This document shows positions 16,753-21,683 of a DNA stretch of 21,683 nt, piece after piece. The translations under genes were made by a program, and so were the position numbers. Each line of letters opens with the position of its first letter. Position 1 is the stretch's first letter. The notes beneath the pieces were generated by a model. That model did not search any database. It saw nothing but the letters and a program-made list of their open reading frames with translations, and was not told the origin of the DNA. Origin of the DNA: Balneolaceae bacterium UBA7797 (lineage in GTDB: Bacteria > Bacteroidota > Rhodothermia > Balneolales > Balneolaceae); contig DLCN01000017.1 in assembly GCA_002480645.1 (NCBI GenBank), positions 1 through 21,683 of the forward strand, read 5' to 3'.

Positions 16753-17154
16753 TTAATCTTCGTTTTCGATGTAAGTTACCTTGGCGTCGTTCCACATGCG
16801 CTCAAGATTATAGAAATGTCTTTTTTCCTCGCTCATAACATGTACAACGGTATTAATGAAATCCAAAATGATCCAGGATCGTGCCTGAATGCCTTCTTTT
16901 TTCCAGGCTTTGTCCCCGGTCTTTTCACGAACCTCATCTTCAACAGCATCAGCAATTGCTTTGATCTGTGTATCAGACGATCCGGTACAGATCACAAAAT
17001 AATCCGTTAAAGTGGTAAGCTCAGACACATCAAGTAAGGTGATGTCTTTCGCTTTTCGGCTTCTCATCCCTTCAATAATGTGCTCGACCAGTGTTTTTGA
17101 ATCCGGTTCAGAATTTTCAAATTGGTGGTTTGCCGGTTCTTTGATCTCCGTCAT
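16753..17154 (-). CDS. rsfS: Ribosome silencing factor RsfS (YbeB/Iojap)
   Basis: This 133-residue protein has the Iojap/RsfS core: LLDVSELTTLTDYFVICTGS, then DTQIKAIADAVEDEV, GIQARSWIILDF and VVHVMSEEKRHFYNLERMW. RsfS binds ribosomal protein uL14 on the 50S subunit and blocks subunit joining, damping translation in starvation. The residues before about 20 are a variable acidic extension. The ATG directly follows the TAA of the LytR_C gene with no spacer, so translation is probably coupled. Close linkage of rsfS with a LytR_C gene is a known arrangement in several phyla. The downstream neighbour is a 2-hydroxyacid dehydrogenase, 3 bases away. Confidence 0.95.
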   Translation of the reverse strand: MTEIKEPANHQFENSEPDSKTLVEHIIEGMRSRKAKDITLLDVSELTTLTDYFVICTGSSDTQIKAIADAVEDEVREKTGDKAWKKEGIQARSWIILDFINTVVHVMSEEKRHFYNLERMWNDAKVTYIENED

Positions 17155-17622
17155 TTAATCCTTATTAAGCTGTTCATAATCATGCCCTACAACTACAGTA
17201 ACGTCCAGGAAGTAATCGGGCGACTCTTCCCTTATCACATTTTCTTCTTTCACACCCAGCGCATTGGCAACTCTTTTTGCGTTATCCAGCACTCCGCTTC
17301 GCGAGATCACAATGGTTTCTTTCAGTTCAAAATGATCGAAATTCCCGGTTTCTACCACATCGAAACCATTATGTCGTAAAATTCCGGTAAAAGCATTAGC
17401 GATCCCTGCCTCGCCACATCCATTCAACACTTCTATTTGTATGATCTCACTGATCAACTGAGAATTCGATTCTGCCCGTTCATTTACAATTCTGGGGTAG
17501 ATCAATCGGGTAATCAAAGCCAGGATCAAGAGGACAAGTAAAACACTTAGGAAACCTATCGCAGCATTTAAAATTAAACCTGATGAAAGGGTTGAATCGT
17601 TTGATTCAGGATTTTCTGCCAT
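17155..17622 (-). CDS. Membrane-anchored LytR_C domain protein
   Basis: The 155 residues consist of a short polar N-terminus, one membrane segment at about 18-43 (AAIGFLSVLLVLLILALI), and a LytR_C domain from about 62. The domain has the characteristic IQIEVLNGCGEAGIANAF and later GFDVVETGNFDHF. No LCP (LytR-CpsA-Psr) catalytic domain is present, so it is not a cell-wall ligase itself. A role in cell-envelope organisation is inference. It is placed immediately before rsfS (stop and start codons abut) and 10 bases after the secreted aromatic-tail protein gene, within one minus-strand operon. Confidence 0.85.
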   Translation of the reverse strand: MAENPESNDSTLSSGLILNAAIGFLSVLLVLLILALITRLIYPRIVNERAESNSQLISEIIQIEVLNGCGEAGIANAFTGILRHNGFDVVETGNFDHFELKETIVISRSGVLDNAKRVANALGVKEENVIREESPDYFLDVTVVVGHDYEQLNKD

Positions 17623-17632
17623 TCAAATATGT

Positions 17633-18151
17633 TTAATACCAGGTTCCAAATGGATTGTAGCGATTATACCGGCTATAACCTGCACCATATCGGTTAAATG
17701 GACTGTAGCCATACCCGTATGGTAATTGTTGATAGGATACCCTGATAAAAGCTTTGTCACTGATCTGGTAATTCAATTCTGCATTTTGGATCACAACACG
17801 ATTCTGAAAAGAATTTTGCCCCATGTATGAGCTATTGCCTCCAAAAGGCGAGTGGAGAAAGGATATATCAACCCGTCCATTCATTCTTGGGCTCAGCGAA
17901 AACTCCATGGTGTTGGTGTATGCATTTACATTTTGATAGGAGCCACCAAACGATGAAAAACTCATAGAGTAAGAATGTGACATCTTAATACTATTGAAAA
18001 AACGATCTAAACCGGTCTGTACCGGAGGACTGCTGTAATTCACGATCTGCCCGCTGTAATCAAAGGGTGAGGCGAGATCCTCCCGAAGCTGAGCTTCAGC
18101 CGGGATGGTGTAAATTGCGAAGAATAAAATGGGAATGAGTAGTTTTTTCAT
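17633..18151 (-). CDS. Secreted conserved hypothetical protein with Tyr/Gly/Arg tail
   Basis: I place the start at ATG 18151, giving 172 residues. A longer frame from 18232 adds 27 residues that bury the signal peptide. The Sec signal is residues 1-20 (MKKLLIPILFFAIYTIPAEA), with cleavage after AEA. The middle alternates beta-strand-like stretches (MSHSYSMSFSSFGGSY, NTMEFSLSPRMNGRVDISF, NAELNYQISDKAFIRVSYQ), which look like part of an outer-membrane or surface beta structure. Residues 144-172 are strongly enriched in Tyr, Gly, Arg, Asn and Phe and end in GTWY. No enzyme motif is seen and the family is not one I can name. It is the first gene of the minus-strand operon with LytR_C and rsfS, so a housekeeping envelope role is plausible. 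Confidence 0.75.
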   Translation of the reverse strand: MKKLLIPILFFAIYTIPAEAQLREDLASPFDYSGQIVNYSSPPVQTGLDRFFNSIKMSHSYSMSFSSFGGSYQNVNAYTNTMEFSLSPRMNGRVDISFLHSPFGGNSSYMGQNSFQNRVVIQNAELNYQISDKAFIRVSYQQLPYGYGYSPFNRYGAGYSRYNRYNPFGTWY

Positions 18152-18329
18152 GGGCTCTGTTAATTTCTCGTGTAAACGTGAGCACTGAACAGGTATTATA
18201 ACGATTTGCGATTTAAGAATAAACAATGGCACCTACTAAATAGGTTTGATAAACTGCCAATTTAGGCTTATTTTTACGCTCTTTTGTTAAAAGTTTAAAT
18301 ATTCAGTCCACAAATAGATTTTCTGAGAG
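18152..18329. promoter_or_regulatory. Divergent promoter region between minus-strand operon and queA
   Basis: This 178-bp AT-rich gap separates the divergent operons. On the minus strand TATAAT (18200 down to 18195) is a perfect -10 box, with TTGTTT 20 bases upstream (18226-18221), suited to the secreted-protein operon with a leader of about 37 bases. On the plus strand TAGGTTTG at 18241-18248 matches the Bacteroidota -7 consensus TAnnTTTG but lacks a well-spaced -33 TTG. Start sites are therefore inferred, the minus one with more support. Confidence 0.45.
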
Positions 18330-19385
18330 ATGAAACTCACCGATTTTAGATACGAAATTGAAGGATTAAACATTCCCGAAGCCCCGCTGGCACAACGCGA
18401 TTCAGCGAGATTAATGGTTCTGAACCGAGCTGAACAAACCATCGAACACCGCCAGTTTTCCGATATTCATGAGTATTTGAATGAAGGTGATGTGGTGATC
18501 TATAATAATACTAAGGTATTTCCTGCCCGGTTGAATGGTAAGAAAGAGAAAACCGAAGCCGATATCGAAGTGTTCCTGCTGCGTGAATTGCAGCCTGAGA
18601 ATATGCTTTGGGATGTATTGGTTGAGCCTGCCCGAAAGATCAGAATTGGTAATAAACTTTATTTCGGGGAAGGCGACGATGAATTAATGGCCGAAGTGGT
18701 GGATAATACCACATCCCGGGGTAGAACCATTCGTTTTCTTTACGACGGGCCAAATACTGAATTATACGAGAAATTAGATGCGCTGGGTAAAATGCCGCTT
18801 CCTCCATATATCGAGCGAGAGCCTGTAGATGAGGATAAAGAACGCTACCAGACGGTATTTGCTACCGAGCGTGGCGCTGTAGCTGCACCGACAGCAGGGA
18901 TGCACTTTACGCAGGAATTGATTGAAAAGATCGAGGCTAAAGGAGTAGAGTTTTTACCGGTAACACTACATATAGGTTGGGGTACCTTCCGAAATGTGGA
19001 AGTGGAAGATCTCACCAAGCACCGAATGGATTCAGAGAACTACTTTATTTCTAAAGATACTTCTGATAAGATCAATGATGCTCTTCGAAAGAAAAAGAAC
19101 AAAGTGGTTGCTGTAGGTACCAGTGTAGTGCGTGCTATCGAAACCAGTGTGATGGCAAGTGGTATGAGTAAGCAGGGTACCGGCTGGACAGATAAATTCA
19201 TTTACCCGCCTTACCAGTTTAAAATTACTGAAGCTCTTATAACCAATTTCCATCGTCCCGAATCAACCTTATTGATGTTGGGTGCAGCATTCGCCGGGTA
19301 TGATTTCCTGATGAAGGCTTATGAAGAGGCTAAAGAGAAAGATTACCGCCTGTTTTCCTTCGGCGATGCAATGCTTGTGATCTAA
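18330..19385 (+). CDS. queA: tRNA preQ1(34) S-adenosylmethionine ribosyltransferase-isomerase QueA
   Basis: This 351-residue cytoplasmic enzyme transfers and isomerises the ribosyl part of SAM onto preQ1 at position 34 of GUN-anticodon tRNAs, giving epoxyqueuosine. Family signatures are clear: VFPARLNGKKE, KMPLPPYIER, ERGAVAAPTAGMHFT, LHIGWGTFR and ITNFHRPESTLLML. The length matches the family. It is the first gene of a packed operon; its TAA is directly followed by the ispD ATG. Its substrate type is encoded in this window: tRNA-Tyr(GTA) at 21359-21441. Confidence 0.97.
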   Translation: MKLTDFRYEIEGLNIPEAPLAQRDSARLMVLNRAEQTIEHRQFSDIHEYLNEGDVVIYNNTKVFPARLNGKKEKTEADIEVFLLRELQPENMLWDVLVEPARKIRIGNKLYFGEGDDELMAEVVDNTTSRGRTIRFLYDGPNTELYEKLDALGKMPLPPYIEREPVDEDKERYQTVFATERGAVAAPTAGMHFTQELIEKIEAKGVEFLPVTLHIGWGTFRNVEVEDLTKHRMDSENYFISKDTSDKINDALRKKKNKVVAVGTSVVRAIETSVMASGMSKQGTGWTDKFIYPPYQFKITEALITNFHRPESTLLMLGAAFAGYDFLMKAYEEAKEKDYRLFSFGDAMLVI

Positions 19386-20081
19386 ATGAGTAGACTGGCG
19401 GTCATAATTCCGGCTGCCGGTAGTGGGTCCCGAATGGGGACTCACACTCCCAAGCCGTTTCTTACACTAAACGGAAAGACCATTCTTGAACATACTATTA
19501 GTGCGTTCGCAAAAGTTGATGAAGTGGTCGATATCAGGATTGCTACATCCGTTGATTGGTTTGATCAGGTAGAAGCTATTCTGAATAAGTTTGCCGATGA
19601 TGTAGAATCCGCCTCGGTGATCGAGGGAGGGGATGAGCGACAGCACTCGATTTTTAATGCGCTGCAATCTCTGGATAATTCCATTGACCTTATCGCTGTC
19701 CATGATGCGGTGCGTCCGTTTGTTTCAGCTGAACTGATCAGAAAATGCGCTCATAGAGCTTCTGAAGTGGGAGGTGCTATAGTAGCGGTGCCGGCTAAAG
19801 ATACCATAAAGAAGTTGGGCGATGGTTTTGAGATCTCAGAAACCCCGGATCGAAGCAAATTATGGCAGGCGCAGACTCCGCAGGTATTCCGGGCAGATTT
19901 ATTGCTGGAGGCATATTTAAAAGCCAGAGAGGATGATTTTTTAGGTACCGATGATGCTTCTTTAGTAGAAAGAATTGGTGGGGTAGTTGAGGTAATTGAA
20001 GGAGATCGTAAAAACCTGAAGATCACTTATCCGATCGACCTGAAAGTGGCGGGGTTGATCTTAAATGAGGAGGATCTATAA
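19386..20081 (+). CDS. ispD: 2-C-methyl-D-erythritol 4-phosphate cytidylyltransferase IspD
   Basis: This 231-residue MEP-pathway enzyme joins CTP and MEP to give CDP-ME for isoprenoid synthesis. The nucleotide-binding loop PAAGSGSRMG is at residues 9-18 with Lys23 in TPKPF. GGDERQHSI is at 81-89, VHDAVRPF at 105-112, QTPQVF at 163-168, and TDDASLVE at 188-195. All are typical IspD motifs, with nothing missing. The start codon abuts the queA stop, and the stop overlaps the ispF start by one base (TAATG). The next pathway step needing ispE is not in the window; ispF is. Confidence 0.97.
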   Translation: MSRLAVIIPAAGSGSRMGTHTPKPFLTLNGKTILEHTISAFAKVDEVVDIRIATSVDWFDQVEAILNKFADDVESASVIEGGDERQHSIFNALQSLDNSIDLIAVHDAVRPFVSAELIRKCAHRASEVGGAIVAVPAKDTIKKLGDGFEISETPDRSKLWQAQTPQVFRADLLLEAYLKAREDDFLGTDDASLVERIGGVVEVIEGDRKNLKITYPIDLKVAGLILNEEDL

Positions 20082-20563
20082 TGAGGATCGGTTACGGTTT
20101 TGATATACATAAATTGGCAGAGGGCAGAAAATTTATTCTGGGAGGAGTTGATATCCCATTCGAAAAAGGATTGCTGGGGCATTCGGATGCAGATGTACTA
20201 TTGCATGCCATAACTGATGCGCTGTTGGGGGCATTGGCTCTTGGTGATATAGGTCAGCATTTTCCTGATACTGATCCTTTATACAAAAATGCTGATAGTA
20301 AGGTGTTACTCAAGCATTGTTATAAACTAGTAACAGACAAAGGTTATATGCTTTCCAACCTGGACGCGACCGTGGTTGCCGAGCGCCCCAAGCTAATGCC
20401 TGTATTACCCGAAATTAGAAAGGTGATTGCCGGATTGTTAGAAGTGGATGTTAGTCAGGTTTCCGTGAAGGCAACAACTTCTGAAAAGATGGGATTTGTA
20501 GGTCGTGAAGAAGGTGTTTCGGCTACGGCAGTAGTTCTATTAGAAGAACAAAGTAATGGCTGA
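20081..20563 (+). CDS. ispF: 2-C-methyl-D-erythritol 2,4-cyclodiphosphate synthase IspF
   Basis: This 160-residue enzyme, a trimer in the family, converts CDP-ME 2-phosphate to MEcPP with release of CMP. Metal ligands Asp8 and His10 (GYGFDIH) and His42 (LGHSDADVLLHA) are present, as are the conserved ATTSEKMGFVGREEG loop and the AERPKL motif. The ATG shares a base with the ispD stop. A strong Shine-Dalgarno GAGGAGG at 20067-20073 sits 7 bases upstream, inside the end of ispD. This is unusual here, since most genes in the window lack a good ribosome binding site. The DedA ATG overlaps its end by 8 bases. Confidence 0.98.
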   Translation: MRIGYGFDIHKLAEGRKFILGGVDIPFEKGLLGHSDADVLLHAITDALLGALALGDIGQHFPDTDPLYKNADSKVLLKHCYKLVTDKGYMLSNLDATVVAERPKLMPVLPEIRKVIAGLLEVDVSQVSVKATTSEKMGFVGREEGVSATAVVLLEEQSNG

Positions 20564-21194
20564 CGATCTGATCAAGACTATAGTTGACTGGATCTCAATG
20601 GTTCCTCCTCTTGGGATCTACCTTATCTTTTTTGGGATTGCCTATCTCGAAAATCTGATCCCGCCCATGCCGGGTGATGTCCTGTTGGCTTTTGCGGGGT
20701 ATTTGGCAGCAGAGGGATTGCTTTCAATTGGACTGATGTGGTTCATTACCGTGGTAGCCTCCGTTTTAGGATTTATGAATATGTATTGGCTAGGCACCAA
20801 ACTGGGTGATCAGGTACTCGAAAACAGAGAAAGTCACTTTCTGCTACGATTTATCAATTTGAGATATTTTAGAAAGGGCCGGATCTGGATGTACCGGTAT
20901 GGGCAATGGGTTGTGTTTGCCAACCGGTTTTTAGCGGGCACCCGATCTGTGATCTCACTCACGGCCGGAATGTCTCATTTGAAACTCTCACCAACGGTAA
21001 TAAATTCGTTTATAAGCTCAGCTTTTTGGAATGCAATTTTACTTGCAGGTGGTTGGATGGTGCGCGATAACTGGCACATTATCGGAAATTATCTTTCAAC
21101 TTATGGGAAAGTTATACTGATTGGTATCGGAATACTGATCTTAGCCCGATTGATTTGGGCCAAATTCTACCAAAAAGAGCAGGAAGAGGCTTAA
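20556..21194 (+). CDS. DedA family membrane protein
   Basis: This 212-residue inner-membrane protein of the DedA/SNARE-associated family has members that help flip polyprenyl phosphate or phospholipids and keep the proton gradient and envelope intact. ENLIPPMPGDVLLAFAG (Glu32, Asp41) is the conserved N-terminal re-entrant motif. RYGQWVVFANRFLAGTR (Arg124, Arg130) is the second family motif. At least four hydrophobic segments follow that pattern, ending with a C-terminal TM near 185-203 and a charged tail. It overlaps ispF by 8 bases, so it is translationally coupled to isoprenoid genes. A polyprenyl-phosphate link would fit but is inference. Confidence 0.93.
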   Translation: MADDLIKTIVDWISMVPPLGIYLIFFGIAYLENLIPPMPGDVLLAFAGYLAAEGLLSIGLMWFITVVASVLGFMNMYWLGTKLGDQVLENRESHFLLRFINLRYFRKGRIWMYRYGQWVVFANRFLAGTRSVISLTAGMSHLKLSPTVINSFISSAFWNAILLAGGWMVRDNWHIIGNYLSTYGKVILIGIGILILARLIWAKFYQKEQEEA

Positions 21195-21214
21195 AAATAT
21201 TTTTGAAAATTTTT

Positions 21215-21244
21215 GAACTAAAAATGTTGACTATTTTTTAGTTC
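21215..21244. repeat. Perfect 10-bp inverted repeat before the tRNA cluster
   Basis: GAACTAAAAA at 21215-21224 pairs perfectly with TTTTTAGTTC at 21235-21244 around a 10-base loop that contains the TTGACT -35 box. It could be an operator over the tRNA/tuf promoter. As RNA it could act as a weak terminator for the queA-ispD-ispF-dedA operon, although the stem is AT-rich. Confidence 0.6.
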
Positions 21245-21255
21245 ATGTCTATTTT
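21227..21255 (+). promoter_or_regulatory. Strong promoter of the tRNA-tuf cluster
   Basis: TTGACT at 21227-21232, a 17-base spacer, and TATTTT at 21250-21255 form a near-consensus housekeeping promoter. Read in the Bacteroidota form, TTG plus 20 bases plus TATTTTTA is close to TTG-N-TAnnTTTG. Transcription would start near 21262, a dozen bases before the first tRNA. Confidence 0.6.
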
Positions 21256-21273
21256 TAAAGTCTTTCGCAAAAA

Positions 21274-21346
21274 GCCAGTGTAGCTCAGTTGGTAGAGCAA
21301 CGGTTTTGTAAACCGTCGGTCATCGGTTCGAATCCGGTCACTGGCT
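21274..21346 (+). tRNA. tRNA-Thr (anticodon TGT)
   Basis: The cloverleaf has a perfect acceptor stem GCCAGTG/CACTGGC and a D-arm with AGCTCAGTTGGTAGAGC. The anticodon stem CGGTT/AACCG has loop TTTGTAA, and the T-arm has GGTTCGAATCC. The 73 bases end in discriminator T, with no encoded CCA. Confidence 0.97.
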
Positions 21347-21358
21347 CTGACAGCGAAT

Positions 21359-21441
21359 GGGGAGATACCAAAGCGGCCAACTGGGGCAGACTGTAAATCT
21401 GTTGTCTTACGACTTCGTAGGTTCGAATCCTGCTCTCCCCA
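21359..21441 (+). tRNA. tRNA-Tyr (anticodon GTA)
   Basis: This 83-base class II tRNA has a long variable arm. The acceptor stem is GGGGAGA/TCTCCCC, the anticodon loop is CTGTAAA, the T-loop is GTTCGAATC and the discriminator is A. The GUA anticodon carries G34, the position queuosine replaces, so it is a target of the QueA pathway encoded upstream. CCA is not encoded. Confidence 0.97.
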
Positions 21442-21461
21442 CTTACTTAATGAATGAAGAA

Positions 21462-21534
21462 GCGAGCGTAACTCAATTGGTAGAGTGTCAGCCTTCCAAG
21501 CTGAATGTTGCCGGTTCGATCCCGGTCGCTCGCT
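21462..21534 (+). tRNA. tRNA-Gly (anticodon TCC)
   Basis: The acceptor stem GCGAGCG/CGCTCGC is perfect. The anticodon stem TCAGC/GCTGA has loop CTTCCAA, and the T-arm has GGTTCGATCCC. It is 73 bases with discriminator T and no encoded CCA. Confidence 0.97.
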
Positions 21535-21541
21535 CTAGAAG

Positions 21542-21613
<72 letters not shown>

Positions 21614-21669
21614 CTGTTGATGATTACATGCAGAATTTTTTAATCAATACTAAATAATAGAATTAAATC

Positions 21670-21683
21670 ATGGCAAAAGAGAC
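21670..21683 (+). CDS. tuf: Elongation factor Tu, first codons only
   Basis: ATG GCA AAA GAG AC reads Met-Ala-Lys-Glu-Thr, the usual EF-Tu start, before the window ends. The call rests mainly on position: Thr-Tyr-Gly-Thr tRNAs directly followed by tuf is a conserved bacterial arrangement, as in the E. coli tufB locus. Confidence 0.8.

Noticed and set aside
18152..18232. Upstream extension of the aromatic-tail protein by 27 residues
   Set aside because: ATG 18151 begins a clean signal peptide, and the extension would cover the likely promoter.

Overview
The window looks like chromosomal DNA from a Bacteroidota/Balneolota-type Gram-negative bacterium, perhaps a Balneolaceae member. This rests on gene content (6-bladed beta-propeller lipoprotein genes, paired RND pumps, LytR_C next to rsfS, a secreted Tyr/Gly-tailed protein), weak Shine-Dalgarno signals, and tRNA genes without encoded CCA. 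It is inference; no database search was run. There is no gene-free stretch longer than 300 bases. The longest intergenic region is the 178-bp divergent promoter region at 18152-18329.

Region 1 (1-2940) is strikingly AT-rich. It holds the end of an AraC-family regulator, a 72-codon secreted peptide with six cysteines, a short spacer with a perfect hairpin, and two exported 6-bladed beta-propeller proteins, the first a lipoprotein. The tetranucleotide GATC is almost absent here (about 3 sites by eye) but very common in the next 3 kb (about 48). The composition therefore changes sharply at about 2940, and this block looks like an accessory insertion. The peptide plus propeller module is the best candidate for an undescribed system.

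Region 2 (2941-10414) is an RND efflux operon: inner-membrane pump 1, a periplasmic adaptor whose start overlaps the pump by 4 bases, and pump 2. Both pumps use TTG starts. No outer-membrane channel gene is present. Two same-orientation copies of a short C/G-rich hairpin repeat bracket the adaptor; one lies inside its annotated N-terminus and the other starts right after its stop codon.

Region 3 (10491-18151, minus strand) reads right to left as a housekeeping and envelope gene string: a secreted aromatic-tailed protein, a membrane-anchored LytR_C protein, rsfS, a D-2-hydroxyacid dehydrogenase, a 1278-residue multi-membrane NtrY-like histidine kinase without a response regulator beside it, and a MATE exporter. 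It converges on the RND operon.

Region 4 (18330-21194, plus strand) is a tightly packed operon: queA, ispD, ispF and a DedA-family gene. They make a queuosine intermediate and MEP-pathway isoprenoid precursors and encode a membrane protein. It is divergent from region 3.

Region 5 (21195-21683) has a strong promoter-like sequence overlapped by a perfect 10-bp inverted repeat. It is followed by tRNA-Thr(TGT), tRNA-Tyr(GTA), tRNA-Gly(TCC), tRNA-Thr(GGT) and the first five codons of tuf. This is the same order as the E. coli thrU-tyrU-glyT-thrT-tufB locus.
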